From the NCBI RefSeq assembly GCF_003115775.1, contig NZ_QEES01000002.1, forward strand, positions 1,240,001 through 1,304,000: DNA of 64,000 nt, in the 5' to 3' direction. The notes under the pieces are model-generated. The model saw only the letters and a program-made list of their open reading frames with translations, searched no databases and was not told where the DNA came from. Source of the DNA: Cellulomonas sp. WB94. GTDB lineage: Bacteria; Actinomycetota; Actinomycetes; Actinomycetales; Cellulomonadaceae. Numbering within the stretch: position 1 is the stretch's first letter; each line of letters opens with the position of its first letter. Below, one piece after another: positions 50,109 to 59,939 of the stretch. The position numbers were made by a program, and so were the translations under genes.

Positions 50109-51599
50109 TCACGCGGGCGAAGCGGGCGGCCAGAGCTCGGACAGGGCGAGGAGGTCGTCGCACGCACGGGTCGCGCCGTCGGCAGTGGTCCACGTGAGCG
50201 TCGCGTGCGGGGCCCCGAACCCGACGGTCAGCGAGGCCGACTGGCCACCGTCGGTCCAGGTCAGCGTCAACGTGTCGCCCTGACCGCTCACCTCGCACGT
50301 GCCGGCGAAGGCCGGATGGGCCGTGCGGAACCGGATGAGGCCCGCGAGCGCGGCGACGACCGGGCGGGCCAGCTCGCGCGTGATCTCGTCGGGCGTGTAC
50401 CGGTGCCGGTTGATGTCACGGCCGACGCCGGTCTCGGCGAGCAGGTCCATGTCGTTGTGCCCGGCGAGCAGGCCGACGTAGTAGATCTGCGGGATCCCGG
50501 GCGTGAAGAGCTGCACCGCGCGCGCGATGAGATAGGCGGTGTCGTCGCGACCGAGCGCGTCGTAGTAGGTGCAGTTGACCTGGTAGACGTCCAGGTTGGA
50601 CGCGGCCCACCCGGTCGCCTGCCGCGACTGGCCACCCGAGCGCTCGTGGATTCCCTCGACGAGCGCGTGCACCTGGTCGTCGGTCAGCAGGCCCGGGCGC
50701 CCCTCGCCCATCTGGTCGGACCCCACGTCGATCACGCCGATGCCGTCGTGGGTGTCGAGCACCGTCACGGCGTTCGCGGGGCGCACGTCGAGCCAGCGGT
50801 GCAGCGGAGCGGGATCCCCCGTCGACAGCGCGTGCAGCAGCAGCGGCGGCAGGGCGAAGTCGTACACGCGGTCCACCGCCGACCCGATCGCGATCTGCCG
50901 CTCGAAGTGCGCGTGGATCTCGACGAGCACCTGCATCCCGAGCTCGCGCGCCCGGGCTGTGAGCTCGTCGATGAACGCGAACGTCTGCGGGGTCATGAAC
51001 GAGGACGTGCCGGCCGTCTTGACCGCGTAGCCGACCGCGTCGAGCCGCACCATCGTGACGCCGGCGTCGGCCAGCGTGGTCAGCACGCGGTCCAGGTACG
51101 CGCGGGCCGCGGGGTCGGTCAGGTCCAGGTCGATCTGCTGGCTCGTGAACGTCGTCCACACGAGCCGCCGACGGTCCCCCAGCGTCAGCACCGTGAACGG
51201 GAGCCCCGGGCGCGGCCGGTAGATCCCGACGAGCTCGGTCTCGGTCGCGCCATCCGGGTAGACGTCGGACATCGTGAGGAACATGCCCGCATGCGGCGAC
51301 GCGTCCCCGCGAGCCAGGACGTCGCGGAACTCCGCTGAGTCCGCCGACACGTGGTTGACGATGAGGTCGACCATCACCGTGTACTTGTCCGCGAGCGCCC
51401 GGACCTCGTCCCACGACCCGAGGCGCGGGTCGACCGCGGTGTGGTCGACCGGGTCGAACCCCGCGTCGGCGCCGTCGAACGGCGTGAAGAACGGCAGGAC
51501 GTGCACGCCCGTGAACAGCCCGGCGAGCGGACCGTCGAGGACGTCGCGCAACGCGGACAGGCTCCCCCCGAGCCTGTCCGCGTACGCGATGAGCTGCAT
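50109..51599 (-). CDS. Sucrose phosphorylase (GH13 subfamily 18)
   Basis: The 496-residue enzyme starts at ATG 51599 (GAGGAC upstream). It lacks a signal peptide and is cytosolic. It converts sucrose and phosphate to glucose 1-phosphate and fructose. GH13 motifs are DLIVNHVSADSAEF, TMVRLDAVGY with nucleophile Asp187, VLVEIHAHFE with acid/base Glu227, and VLDTHDGIGVIDVG with Asp285. Openers LIAYADRLGG and VHVLPFFTPFDGADAGFDP are characteristic of sucrose phosphorylases, and IPQIYYVGLLAGHNDMDLL follows. It is the last gene of the ABC import operon. Related enzymes acting on sucrose 6-phosphate or glucosylglycerate share the fold, so the acceptor is probable rather than certain. Confidence 0.9.
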   Translation of the reverse strand: MQLIAYADRLGGSLSALRDVLDGPLAGLFTGVHVLPFFTPFDGADAGFDPVDHTAVDPRLGSWDEVRALADKYTVMVDLIVNHVSADSAEFRDVLARGDASPHAGMFLTMSDVYPDGATETELVGIYRPRPGLPFTVLTLGDRRRLVWTTFTSQQIDLDLTDPAARAYLDRVLTTLADAGVTMVRLDAVGYAVKTAGTSSFMTPQTFAFIDELTARARELGMQVLVEIHAHFERQIAIGSAVDRVYDFALPPLLLHALSTGDPAPLHRWLDVRPANAVTVLDTHDGIGVIDVGSDQMGEGRPGLLTDDQVHALVEGIHERSGGQSRQATGWAASNLDVYQVNCTYYDALGRDDTAYLIARAVQLFTPGIPQIYYVGLLAGHNDMDLLAETGVGRDINRHRYTPDEITRELARPVVAALAGLIRFRTAHPAFAGTCEVSGQGDTLTLTWTDGGQSASLTVGFGAPHATLTWTTADGATRACDDLLALSELWPPASPA

Positions 51600-51603
51600 G
51601 TCC

Positions 51604-52533
51604 TCAGCCCTTCAGGCCACCGGCGAGGAGCCCTCGGACGAAGTACCGCTGCAGCGAGATGAACACCGCGACCGGCACGATGATCGAGATGAACGCGCCC
51701 GCCGACAGCAGGTGCCACGCCGTGTCACGTGTGCCGCTGAGGTTGGCGAGAGCCACCGTGATCGGCTGGACCTTCCCGCCACCGGCGAACGTCAGCGCGA
51801 CGAGCAGGTCGTTCCACACCCACAGGAACTGGAAGATCCCGAAGGCCGCGAGCGCGGGGGTGAGGAGCGGGAGCATGACCTGGAAGAAGATCTTCACGTG
51901 CCCGGCGCCGTCCATGCGCGCGGCCTCGATGAGCTCCCTCGGGATCTCCTTCATGAAGTTGTGCAGGATGAAGATCGCGAGCGGGAGCGCGAACGCCGAG
52001 TGCGACAGCCAGATGGTCCAGAACGTGCCCGCGAGGTGCGCCTTGACGTACAGGGTGAGCAGGGGGAGCAGGGTGACCTGCAGCGGCACGATCTGCAGCG
52101 CGAACACGAGGACGAACAGGAAGTCCCGACCCTTGAAGTCGATCCAGGCGAACGCGTACGCCGCAAGCGAGGCGAGGCAGATCGGGATCACGACGGACGG
52201 GATGGTGATGATGATCGAGTTGATGAACGCGGTCCCCATACCCGTCGTTCCCGACGAGTTCATCGCCGACGAGTAGTTGTCGAACGTGAACTGCGGGTCG
52301 GAGAAGAACGTCCACCAGCCCGTGGTCTTGATCGCCTTCTCGGGCCGGAACGAGGTGATCAGCAGCCCGAAGGTCGGGATCGTCCACAGCACGGCGAGCA
52401 GCACCGCAATGACCGACGCCAGCGGGGACGTGAGTCGCTTCTTCGCGTTTGCCGCGGCACGGGCCGTCGTGGAGCCCGCGAGGGTGGCACGCTGCTCAGG
52501 CGTGACCTCGATCGGGGGAAGGGTGGCGCTCAT
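51604..52533 (-). CDS. ABC sugar permease, MalG-type
   Basis: The 309-residue permease starts at ATG 52533, overlapping the first permease stop (ATGA), and ends four bases before the phosphorylase gene. Six membrane helices (~38-58, 105-128, 138-160, 170-195, 215-235, 275-295) and the EAA loop EAARMDGAGHVKIFF, which contacts the ATPase, are visible. The N-terminal ~30 residues are polar. No ATPase gene is in the operon, so a shared MsiK-like ATPase elsewhere is expected. Confidence 0.93.
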   Translation of the reverse strand: MSATLPPIEVTPEQRATLAGSTTARAAANAKKRLTSPLASVIAVLLAVLWTIPTFGLLITSFRPEKAIKTTGWWTFFSDPQFTFDNYSSAMNSSGTTGMGTAFINSIIITIPSVVIPICLASLAAYAFAWIDFKGRDFLFVLVFALQIVPLQVTLLPLLTLYVKAHLAGTFWTIWLSHSAFALPLAIFILHNFMKEIPRELIEAARMDGAGHVKIFFQVMLPLLTPALAAFGIFQFLWVWNDLLVALTFAGGGKVQPITVALANLSGTRDTAWHLLSAGAFISIIVPVAVFISLQRYFVRGLLAGGLKG

Positions 52534-53495
52534 CGTGCCTCCGATGCCCGAAGCTGACGAATGTTGTAGACGACGATCGGGATCACGAGGATGAACAGCA
52601 GCACAGCCAGCGCCGCACCGAGGCCCTGGTTGGAGGCGTTGAACGTCTGCCGGTAGAACTCGTACGCGATGACGTTGGTGTCGAAGTTGCCACCGGTCAT
52701 CGTCCGGACGATGTCGAAGACCTTCAGGGTGCCGATGCCGATGGTCGTGAGGACCACGATGACCGACGGACGGATGCTCGGCAGCGTGACGAACCGGAAC
52801 ATCCCGAAGGCGTTGACCCCGTCGAGCCGAGCCGCCTCGATGATGTCGTCGGGGATCGCTTTGATCGCGGCGGACAGCAAGGTCATCGCGAACCCGGCCT
52901 GGATCCAGATCATGACGATGATGAGGAAGAACGTGTTCAGGGGGGCGTTGAGGGTCCACTGCTGGGGCGTGCCGCCGAGCCAGACCACCACCTGGTTGAG
53001 GAGTCCGATCTGCTTGATGCCCGGCTGGTCGGGCCGGAACGCGTAGACGAACTTCCAGATGATCGACGCCGCGACCATCGAGATGGCCATAGGCAGGAAG
53101 ATCAGCGCCTTCGACAGCGCCTCGGCGCGGGCGCCGTCGACAAGGATCGCGTAGAGCAGTCCGACCGCCGTGGCGACGAACGGCGTGACCACGACCCAGA
53201 GCACCGTGTTGCGCAGCACGAGGAGCTGGTCGGACGACGTGAAGATCGTCTGATAGTTGTCGAGCCCGATGAATGCCTTACCTGCGGCATCGAAGAACGA
53301 CTGGTAGATCGTGCGCGCCGCGGGGTAGAGGAGCCCGACGGCCAGCATCACGAGCGACGGGAAGAGGAACACGTAAGCGACGCGGTTGCCGCGCCTGTGC
53401 TCGACCTTGCCGGCGATGAAGAGGATCAGCCCCACCACGGCGACGAACAGCAGGATCGCCAGCACCATCGTCAAGAGCTTGCCGGTAACTTCCAT
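52530..53495 (-). CDS. ABC sugar permease, MalF-type
   Basis: The 321-residue permease has an extra N-terminal helix (~7-28) before RGNRVAYVFLFPSLVMLAVG, then five more helices and the EAA loop EAARLDGVNAFGMFRFVTLP. It pairs with the downstream MalG-type protein. A strong hairpin in the 90-base gap after the binding-protein gene would reduce its expression relative to that gene. Confidence 0.93.
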   Translation of the reverse strand: MEVTGKLLTMVLAILLFVAVVGLILFIAGKVEHRRGNRVAYVFLFPSLVMLAVGLLYPAARTIYQSFFDAAGKAFIGLDNYQTIFTSSDQLLVLRNTVLWVVVTPFVATAVGLLYAILVDGARAEALSKALIFLPMAISMVAASIIWKFVYAFRPDQPGIKQIGLLNQVVVWLGGTPQQWTLNAPLNTFFLIIVMIWIQAGFAMTLLSAAIKAIPDDIIEAARLDGVNAFGMFRFVTLPSIRPSVIVVLTTIGIGTLKVFDIVRTMTGGNFDTNVIAYEFYRQTFNASNQGLGAALAVLLFILVIPIVVYNIRQLRASEAR

Positions 53496-53530
53496 CCGAG
53501 TTCCTCACGTCATCGGGAGAACGGACAGGC

Positions 53531-53565
53531 GTCCGGGTGGGCGTGCGGTGCACACCCACCCGGAC
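53531..53565 (-). terminator. Intercistronic hairpin between binding protein and permease genes
   Basis: An 11-bp perfect stem (gtccgggtggg with cccacccggac) with a 13-base loop lies 20 bases after the binding-protein stop and 35 bases before the permease start. It is probably a partial terminator or mRNA stabiliser. Confidence 0.65.
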
Positions 53566-53585
53566 ACCAGACTGCGCCTGTCAGG

Positions 53586-54971
53586 TCAAGACTTCGGCCA
53601 GGCGGCCTCGATCTTGTCCACCGTGTCCTGGGTGCTCTGGCCGGTGATCCAGGCCGTCGCCTGCTTCCAGAAGGCGTCCGAACCAACGGCTGCGGGCATC
53701 ATGTCAGAACCGTCAAAACGGAACACCGTCTTGGGGTCCTGGAGGATCGTCGCCGACAGCTTGTCGATCGGGTTGGTCAGGTTCGCGACGTCGAGACCCT
53801 TGTTGGCGCTGATCCAGCCGCCACCGGTCGACTCCGAGCTGATCTTCGCCTTGGTGTTCGCCCAGAGGTCCGAGGAGAGGTAGGTCTGGAAGGCCTGCAC
53901 CTCGGGACGGTCGGAGAACGCCAGGTTGAACTCGCCACCGCCGAGCACGGGGTGGTCAGCTGCCTTGACGCCCGGGAGGTAGAACGCGTAGACGTCGCCG
54001 TCCTCGGCGACCTTCGTGCCCTTCGGGAAGTTCGAGGCGTAGAAGCTGGCCTGGCGGTGGAACGAGCAGCTGCCGTCGAGGATCGGCAGGCCGCCGTCCT
54101 GGAACGTCGTGGTCGCGATGCTCTTCACGTCGCCGAGCCCGCCGTTGACGTATGCGTCGTTCTTCAGGTAGGAGCCGACGGCGTCGAGCGCGGCGGTCGG
54201 GGCTGCCGAGTTGAACGCGATCTTGTGGGTGACCCACTGGTCGTAGACGTCAGGTCCCGACAGACGGAGCATGAAGTCCTCCATCCAGTCGGTGATCGGC
54301 CAGCCGGTGGCCTCACCGGAGCCGATGCCCGCGCACCACGGCTTCTTGCCGGTCGCCGCGATGGTGTCCGAGAGCTTCTTGAGCTCGTCGAGCGTCGTCG
54401 GGACCTTGTAGCCGTTGTCCGTGAACTCCGACGGGGAGTACCAGACCAGCGACTTCACGCTGGCACCCGAGGGAGCGGCGTAGAACTTGCCGTCGACCGA
54501 GCCGTAGGCCTTCCAGTCCGCGCCCCAGAACTTGTCGACGTTGTCCGACACTGCCTGCGGGGCGGGCTTGGCCGCACCGGTCGCGACGAGCTGCTGGAGC
54601 AGGCCCGGCTGCGGGACGATCGCGATGTCCGGCGGGTTCCCGGCCTTGGCCCGGACCAGGATCTGGGTCTCGAAGGCCTTGTCACCGACGTAGTTGATCT
54701 TCGCGCCCGTGCAGTCCTCGAAGGGCTTGTACGAGTCCATGTATGGCTGGTCCTCGGGCGTGACGATGCCCGTGTAGACATCGACCGTCTTGCCCTTCAG
54801 GTCCCCGTACGCAGCGAACGCGGCACACTCGCCGCTCGCCGTCGTGCCGCTGGTGGCTCCTGTGGTCGTGGTCGAGCTCGTGCCGCCGCTCGAGCACGCT
54901 GCGAGCAGCATGAGGAGGCTCGCCCCCGTCGCGACTGCGATGCGCCCTGTGTGCCTGCGCTTGCCGTTCAT
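53586..54971 (-). CDS. ABC sugar-binding lipoprotein
   Basis: The 461-residue protein starts at ATG 54971 (GGAGG five bases upstream). A lipoprotein signal (MLLAACSS) places the lipidated Cys at 26, followed by a Ser/Thr/Gly linker (27-47). The mature part has the cluster B/C solute-binding pattern: GKTVDVYTGIVTPEDQPYMD, DCTGAKINYVGD, AKAGNPPDIAIVPQPG, KSLVWYSPSEFTDNGYKVPT, WCAGIGSGEATGWPITDWME. It probably binds sucrose or a related alpha-glucoside for the two permeases, judged from the phosphorylase in the operon. Two LacI-type sites lie upstream. Confidence 0.92.
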   Translation of the reverse strand: MNGKRRHTGRIAVATGASLLMLLAACSSGGTSSTTTTGATSGTTASGECAAFAAYGDLKGKTVDVYTGIVTPEDQPYMDSYKPFEDCTGAKINYVGDKAFETQILVRAKAGNPPDIAIVPQPGLLQQLVATGAAKPAPQAVSDNVDKFWGADWKAYGSVDGKFYAAPSGASVKSLVWYSPSEFTDNGYKVPTTLDELKKLSDTIAATGKKPWCAGIGSGEATGWPITDWMEDFMLRLSGPDVYDQWVTHKIAFNSAAPTAALDAVGSYLKNDAYVNGGLGDVKSIATTTFQDGGLPILDGSCSFHRQASFYASNFPKGTKVAEDGDVYAFYLPGVKAADHPVLGGGEFNLAFSDRPEVQAFQTYLSSDLWANTKAKISSESTGGGWISANKGLDVANLTNPIDKLSATILQDPKTVFRFDGSDMMPAAVGSDAFWKQATAWITGQSTQDTVDKIEAAWPKS

Positions 54972-55197
54972 GTGACCTCCGCGTCATTGCAGTGCCGATC
55001 AGAGCCGGTCCGGCCGATCGGTGCCGGTCAAGGCTGGTGAACACATCTCCGCGCTGGTCAGGGTCACGCTTCGCTGCAGCCCTGGCCCGCACACGGTTCG
55101 TGCGCCCCACCTGATGCAAGCGCTTACTCAGCGGACTTGCAAGCGGTATCTGTCCAGATGGGGTCACGATTCCGTCACGGAACGCTGCGGCAGCGGA
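54972..55197. other. Promoter region of the sugar import operon
   Basis: 226 bases without a gene, between the LacI stop and the binding-protein start. It carries two LacI-family sites (55115-55128 and 55136-55143) about 150 bases upstream of the lipoprotein gene. A -35-like TTGCAA lies within the second site on the minus strand. I cannot place the -10 with confidence. Confidence 0.6.
55115..55128. promoter_or_regulatory. LacI-family operator
   Basis: tgcaagcgcttact has the palindromic core AAGCGCTT with central CG typical of LacI-family sugar repressors. A second palindrome, cttgcaag at 55136-55143, lies eight bases away. The adjacent LacI-type gene is the obvious ligand-responsive repressor. 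Confidence 0.75.
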
Positions 55198-56235
55198 TTA
55201 CCGCGGCACGAGCCGGGGCGGCGCCGTCGACCCACGGTCCTCGAGGCGCGTGGGGAACACGATGTCGTCGTCGACCGGGAGCCCCACGACGACGTCGAGC
55301 AGCGCGCGCGCCGCCGCGGCCCCCTGCTCGACCGCCGGCTGCGCCATCGTCGTCAGGCTCACCAGCTCACCCAGGGGGTGACCGTCGACGCCGATCACCG
55401 ACAGGTCACCCGGTACGTGCAGTCCGCGCTCCCGCGCGGCGAGGACCGCGCCCATCGCGAGCTCGTCCGTCGCCGCGAACAGGGCGGTCACGTCCGGACG
55501 GCGGTCGAGCAGCTGGGCGGCCGACGCACGGCCCCCCGCGACCCCGTCGGGTCCCGTGACGACGAGGTCCTCCACCGCGTCGAGCCCGGCCTCGCGCAGG
55601 GTCTCGCGCCACCCGCGCAGCCGCCGCCAGGCCGGGGCCGCGTGGCGGACGTCGTCGGGCAGGCCGTCGTCCCACGACGCCGCGAGGTGGCCGACGACCC
55701 GGTGACCGAGCCCCACGAGGTGCGCCGTCGCCGCGCGCGCGGTGGCCTCGTCGTCGATGCGGACCAGCACGCTGCCCGGCGCACCCGAGCCGACGTAGAC
55801 GACGGGCACCCCCACGGCGTCGATCGCCGCGATCTCGTCCGGACCCAGGGCCACGCCGACGACGAGGATCCCGTCGACCCGGCGGTGCAGGGCGACCGCG
55901 TCAAGGGCGCGTCGAGGGCGACCGCGGTTGGCGTCGAAGGTGTGCAGCAACGCGTCGAACCCGAGCGGCCGGAGCGCGCGCTCGGCACCCTCGATGACCG
56001 CGGCGTGGAAGAAGTGGTCGACCCACGGGGTGAGGATGCCGACCGTGCGCATGCGCCCCGACGCGAGGCTCGCTGCCGACGGGGACGCGACGTACCCGAG
56101 CGCGTGCGCCGTCTCGAGCACGCGGGCGCGCGTCGCCTCGGTGACACCGGGAAGCCCGCGCAGAGCGCGCGAGACGCTCGCGGTCGAGACGCCGGCCGCG
56201 CGAGCGACGTCGCTGATCCCGGGGTTCACGGTCAC
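55198..56235 (-). CDS. LacI-family transcriptional repressor
   Basis: The 345-residue protein starts at GTG 56235 (AAGGA four bases upstream). The HTH and hinge are ISDVARAAGVSTASVSRALRG, ALGYVASPSAASLASGRMRT. The periplasmic-binding-like core has VGILTPWVDHFFHAAVIEGA, VDGILVVGVALGP, HRVVGHLAAS, VTALFAATDELAMGAVLAAR and LSVIGVDGHPLGELVSLTTM. It lies immediately upstream of, and on the same strand as, the importer/phosphorylase operon whose promoter holds LacI-type sites, so it probably represses that operon in the absence of sugar. Confidence 0.93.
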   Translation of the reverse strand: MTVNPGISDVARAAGVSTASVSRALRGLPGVTEATRARVLETAHALGYVASPSAASLASGRMRTVGILTPWVDHFFHAAVIEGAERALRPLGFDALLHTFDANRGRPRRALDAVALHRRVDGILVVGVALGPDEIAAIDAVGVPVVYVGSGAPGSVLVRIDDEATARAATAHLVGLGHRVVGHLAASWDDGLPDDVRHAAPAWRRLRGWRETLREAGLDAVEDLVVTGPDGVAGGRASAAQLLDRRPDVTALFAATDELAMGAVLAARERGLHVPGDLSVIGVDGHPLGELVSLTTMAQPAVEQGAAAARALLDVVVGLPVDDDIVFPTRLEDRGSTAPPRLVPR

Positions 56236-56307
56236 GCCGTCCTTGGTGTGGTGTCCGGTCGAACAGGCTATGCCGACCGAGCGTAAGGGATCACGCGAGC
56301 CCGGCTG

Positions 56308-57120
56308 TCAGGCGAGCAGGCTCCGCAACACCTCGACGGCACCGTCGTCGTCGATCGTGCCCGTGACCTCGTCGGCAACCGCCCGCACGTCATCGGGCGC
56401 GTGCCCCATCGCGACGCCGCGCGCGGCCCACTGGAGCATCTCGCGGTCGTTGCCGCCGTCGCCGATCGCCACCGTCGCGAACGGCTGCACGCCGAGCGAA
56501 CGCCGCAGCTCCTCGAGCGCGCTTCCCTTCGACACCCCGCCCGGGGTGAGGTCCAGCCACGCCGTCCAGCCGACCGCATACGTGACCTCGTGGAGCCCGA
56601 CCCGCTGGACGAGCTCGTGGAACTCCTCGGGGGTGCTGTCGGGGCTACGCATGATGACACGGGTGGCCGGACGGGCGCAGAGCTCGTCGAACCCGACGAC
56701 CTCGAACTCGCCGCCCAGCTCACCGTCCGGGAACGGTGCGCTCACCCGGAACCCGCGGCCCAGGTCCTCGACCGCGTACAGCGCGTCGGGCAGCTCCATC
56801 GCGAGCACCCGCAGCGCGGGCTCGGGGTCGAACGTGATGACGTCGGTGAACTCGTAGCCGCCCTCGAGGTCCGGGTCGAGGCGGGCCGTCACGGCGCCGT
56901 TCGAGGAGATCGCCCAGCCGCGCTCGATCCCCAGCTCTTGAGCGACGGGCATCGTCGCCACGACCGACCGACCGGTCGCGAGCACGACGTGCGCGCCCGC
57001 GGCGAGCAGGTCCGCGACGACGGCGCGGACCTCGGGGGAGATCACCCCGTCGTAGGACATCAGCGTCCCGTCGACGTCCAGGGCGACCAGCAGGTCAGAG
57101 GGCGTACGGGGATGGCTCAC
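56308..57120 (-). CDS. HAD-superfamily (Cof-type) phosphatase
   Basis: The 270-residue protein starts at GTG 57120, overlapping the serS stop (GTGA). Motif I is [14 protein letters not shown], motif II has LATGRS, motif III includes Lys in [13 protein letters not shown], and motif IV is [14 protein letters not shown]2-type cap (~85-190) separates them. Cof-type enzymes dephosphorylate sugar phosphates and other small metabolites. Coupling to serS is common in actinobacteria. Confidence 0.92.
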   Translation of the reverse strand: MSHPRTPSDLLVALDVDGTLMSYDGVISPEVRAVVADLLAAGAHVVLATGRSVVATMPVAQELGIERGWAISSNGAVTARLDPDLEGGYEFTDVITFDPEPALRVLAMELPDALYAVEDLGRGFRVSAPFPDGELGGEFEVVGFDELCARPATRVIMRSPDSTPEEFHELVQRVGLHEVTYAVGWTAWLDLTPGGVSKGSALEELRRSLGVQPFATVAIGDGGNDREMLQWAARGVAMGHAPDDVRAVADEVTGTIDDDGAVEVLRSLLA

Positions 57121-58394
57121 GATGTCACCGGGTCCAGCGTCTCGAGCCCGCCCAGGTACGGCCGCAGCCCCGCGGGGACGCGCACCGAACCGTCGGCGAG
57201 CTGGTGGTTCTCCAGGATCGCGACGATCCAGCGGGTCGTCGCGAGTGTGCCGTTGAGCGTCGCGACGGGACGCATCTCCCCCGTCGCGGTGCGCTCACGG
57301 ATACCCAGGCGTCGGGCCTGGAACGTCGTGCAGTTGGACGACGACGTGAGCTCGAGGAACCGCTGCTGGGTCGGCAGCCACGCCTCGCAGTCGTACTTGC
57401 GCGCGGCGCTCATGCCCAGGTCGCCTGCCGCGGTGTCGATGACGCGGTACGGGACGTCGGCGAGCGCGAGCATCTCCTCCTGCCAGGCGAGGATCCGGCG
57501 GTGCTCGGCGGCGGCGTCCTCGACGGTCGTGTACGTGAACGCCTCGACCTTGTGGAACTGGTGGACGCGGATGATCCCGCGCGTGTCCTTGCCGTACGAG
57601 CCGGCCTCGCGGCGGTAGCACGCCGACCAGCCGGCGTAGCGCTTCGGCCCTCGTGACAGGTCGAGGATCTCGTTCGAGTGGTACCCGGCGAGGGCGACCT
57701 CGCTCGTCCCGACGAGGTACAGGTCGTCGGCCTCCAGCCGGTAGATCTCGTCGGCGTGCGCGCCCAGGAACCCGGTGCCCGCCATGATCTCGGGCTTGAC
57801 CAGCGTCGGGGTGATGACCGGGGTGAACCCCGCCCGCAGCGCGAGGTCCACGGCCGCGTTGAGCAGCGCGAGCTCGAGCCGCGCGCCGACCCCCGTCAGG
57901 TAGTAGAACCGGCTGCCCGAGACCTTCGCGCCGCGCTCCGTGTCGATCGCGGCGAGCATCTCACCCAGCTCGAGGTGGTCGCGGGGCGTGAACCCCTCCG
58001 CCTCGAAGTCGCGGGGCTTGCCCTCGTGACGCAGCACCACGTAGTCGTTCTCGCCGCCCGCGGGGACGCCGTCCTCGATGACGTTGCCGATCGACCGGGC
58101 GAGCTCGCTCGCCGTGACCTCGGCAGCGTCGGCATCCCCCTGCAGCGCCTTGACCCGGTCCGCGAGGTGCTTGCCGTGCGACAGCAGTGCGTGCTTCTCC
58201 TCGCCCTGCGCGGCGGCCACCTGCTTGCCGAGCGCCTTCTGCTCGGCCCGCAGCTTCTCGTAGTCGGTGAGCGCAGCACGGCGGCGCGCGTCGGCGTCGA
58301 GCACCTGGTCGACGAGGCCCGGGTCGTCCCCGCGAGCGGTCTGGCTGGCACGCACGAGGTCGGGGTCGTCACGGAGGAGTCGAAGGTCGATCAC
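57117..58394 (-). CDS. serS: Seryl-tRNA synthetase
   Basis: The 425-residue enzyme starts at GTG 58394, giving the standard N-terminus [17 protein letters not shown]. The coiled-coil tRNA-binding arm covers ~30-100 ([20 protein letters not shown]). Class II motifs are [40 protein letters not shown] for motif 2 and [19 protein letters not shown] for motif 3, with [12 protein letters not shown] before it. It charges tRNA-Ser, two genes of which lie 20 kb to the left. The promoter looks leaderless. Confidence 0.96.
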   Translation of the reverse strand: MIDLRLLRDDPDLVRASQTARGDDPGLVDQVLDADARRRAALTDYEKLRAEQKALGKQVAAAQGEEKHALLSHGKHLADRVKALQGDADAAEVTASELARSIGNVIEDGVPAGGENDYVVLRHEGKPRDFEAEGFTPRDHLELGEMLAAIDTERGAKVSGSRFYYLTGVGARLELALLNAAVDLALRAGFTPVITPTLVKPEIMAGTGFLGAHADEIYRLEADDLYLVGTSEVALAGYHSNEILDLSRGPKRYAGWSACYRREAGSYGKDTRGIIRVHQFHKVEAFTYTTVEDAAAEHRRILAWQEEMLALADVPYRVIDTAAGDLGMSAARKYDCEAWLPTQQRFLELTSSSNCTTFQARRLGIRERTATGEMRPVATLNGTLATTRWIVAILENHQLADGSVRVPAGLRPYLGGLETLDPVTS

Positions 58395-58406
58395 CCCACG
58401 AGCGTA
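58395..58406 (-). promoter_or_regulatory. Leaderless -10 box for serS
   Basis: TACGCT on the minus strand (58406-58401) is six bases before GTG 58394. No ribosome site is present. Confidence 0.55.
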
Positions 58407-58562
58407 ACGACCCGCGCGAGGAATGCCCGGACGGGCGCGGCGGGCCGCGTGGTCGCGGTGGGACGAGCGAGGACGGCGCGGCAGGACGACCCGGTCGGAC
58501 GACCCGGCACGACGCCGGGGTAGGACGAAGGGCCGGGGATGTGCTGCGGGTCGCGGTGCGCC

Positions 58563-58575
58563 TAGGTTGACCACC
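58563..58575 (+). promoter_or_regulatory. Leaderless -10 box for the lipid kinase gene
   Basis: TAGGTT at 58563-58568 is seven bases before ATG 58576. Confidence 0.55.
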
Positions 58576-59832
58576 ATGAGCTGGTGGGCGTGGGTCGCGA
58601 TCGCGGCCGCCGTGCTGGCCGCCGCCGCTCTCGTGCTCGGGATCGTCCTGTACCGCCGCCAGCAGGAGCTGCGCGGGCGCCTCGGCCTCGACGGCCGGTC
58701 CTCGCAGTCGACGGGCGACACGCCCGAGGGCGTCGATGAGGCCGAACCGCCCCGACGGCTCGTCGCGTTCGTGGCGAACCCGTCGAAGCCCGACGTCGAG
58801 ATGCTCCGCAAGGAGATCCTCGCCGCGGTGGCCGACGGCAGGATGCCCGAGATGCTGTGGCTCGAGACGACCGTCGCGGAGCCGGGGGTCGCGCAGGCCC
58901 GGCAGGCCGTCGCGGCCGGGGCCGACGTCGTCGTCGCGATGGGGGGTGACGGGACCGTCCGGGCCGTGGCCGCAGGGCTCGTCGGCACCGGCGTGCCGAT
59001 GGGTCTCCTCCCGCTCGGGACCGGCAACCTGCTCGCCCGCAACCTCGACCTGCCCATCGGGAACCCGCTGGCGGCGCTCGAGATCGCGCTGACGGGGATC
59101 GACAAGCCGATCGACGTGGGCTGGGTGCGCATCCTCGACGGCGGACCTGAACCTGCACCCCGACAGCCGGGCAGCGCCGGATCGGACCTGGACCCGACGG
59201 AGCTCGACCCGACGGCCGAGCTCGACCCGACGCGGTGGCCGACCGACACAGGCCCCGCCGACACAGGACCTGCCGACGACGCGGGCGACCACGAGCCGCG
59301 CGAGCACATCTTCCTCGTCATCGCGGGTCTCGGCTTCGACGCGGCGATGGTCGCGGACACCGACGACGGCCTCAAGGCGCGGGTCGGGTGGATCGCCTAC
59401 TTCATGTCCGGCGTGCGGCACCTGCACGGTCGTCGGCTGCGCGCACTCGTGCGGCTCGACGACCGGCCGCCGACCGCGCTGCGGCTGCGCAGCCTGCTCG
59501 TCGGCAACTGCGGGCGGCTCCCCGGCGGGCTGACGCTGCTGCCCGACGCGGTGCTCGACGACGGCTGGCTCGATGTCGCCGCGATCGACACCCGCGGCGG
59601 GGTCGCCGGGTGGGCCCAGCTGTTCGGCGAGGTCGTGCTCCAGGGCGTTGGCGTGCGCGCCGAGCTGCCCGCGAAGATCGGCCGCATCGACCACGCCCGG
59701 GCCCGCCGGGTGCTCGTCCGCGTCTCGACGCCCGAGCACGTGCAGGTCGACGGCGACGTGATCGGCAAGGCGCGGGCCCTGTCGGCGCGCATCCAGGCGG
59801 GCGGGCTCGTCGTGCGGGTGCCGACGCCCTGA
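58576..59832 (+). CDS. Diacylglycerol/lipid kinase (DagK family), membrane-anchored
   Basis: The 418-residue protein starts at ATG 58576. A single N-terminal helix (~4-27) anchors it, followed by a ~30-residue linker. The kinase domain starts at ~55: [32 protein letters not shown] (ATP-binding GGDGT), [18 protein letters not shown], and [20 protein letters not shown], then [20 protein letters not shown] and [11 protein letters not shown]. An acidic Asp/Pro-rich insert at ~185-235 (with repeated LDPT) interrupts the domain and is unusual. It probably phosphorylates diacylglycerol or a related lipid at the membrane. The pheA, lipid kinase, serS order is common in actinobacteria. Confidence 0.9.
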   Translation: MSWWAWVAIAAAVLAAAALVLGIVLYRRQQELRGRLGLDGRSSQSTGDTPEGVDEAEPPRRLVAFVANPSKPDVEMLRKEILAAVADGRMPEMLWLETTVAEPGVAQARQAVAAGADVVVAMGGDGTVRAVAAGLVGTGVPMGLLPLGTGNLLARNLDLPIGNPLAALEIALTGIDKPIDVGWVRILDGGPEPAPRQPGSAGSDLDPTELDPTAELDPTRWPTDTGPADTGPADDAGDHEPREHIFLVIAGLGFDAAMVADTDDGLKARVGWIAYFMSGVRHLHGRRLRALVRLDDRPPTALRLRSLLVGNCGRLPGGLTLLPDAVLDDGWLDVAAIDTRGGVAGWAQLFGEVVLQGVGVRAELPAKIGRIDHARARRVLVRVSTPEHVQVDGDVIGKARALSARIQAGGLVVRVPTP

Positions 59833-59858
59833 CCGCTGGGAGACGCCGGCGCGCAGCG

Positions 59859-59939
59859 CAGTGCAGTGCGGCAGTGCAGTGCGGCAGCGCAGTGCGCAGA
59901 CCTCAGCGCGCGGACCTCGGTGCGCGGACCTCAGTGCGC
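59859..59939. repeat. Two short tandem repeat arrays (13-nt x3, 14-nt x3) at a convergent junction
   Basis: cagYgcagtgcgN units occupy 59859-59871, 59872-59884 and 59885-59897. (a/g)gacctcRgYgcgc units occupy 59898-59911, 59912-59925 and 59926-59939. They lie between the lipid-kinase stop (59832) and the pheA stop (59931), and the last unit encodes the pheA C-terminal residues. Confidence 0.8.
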
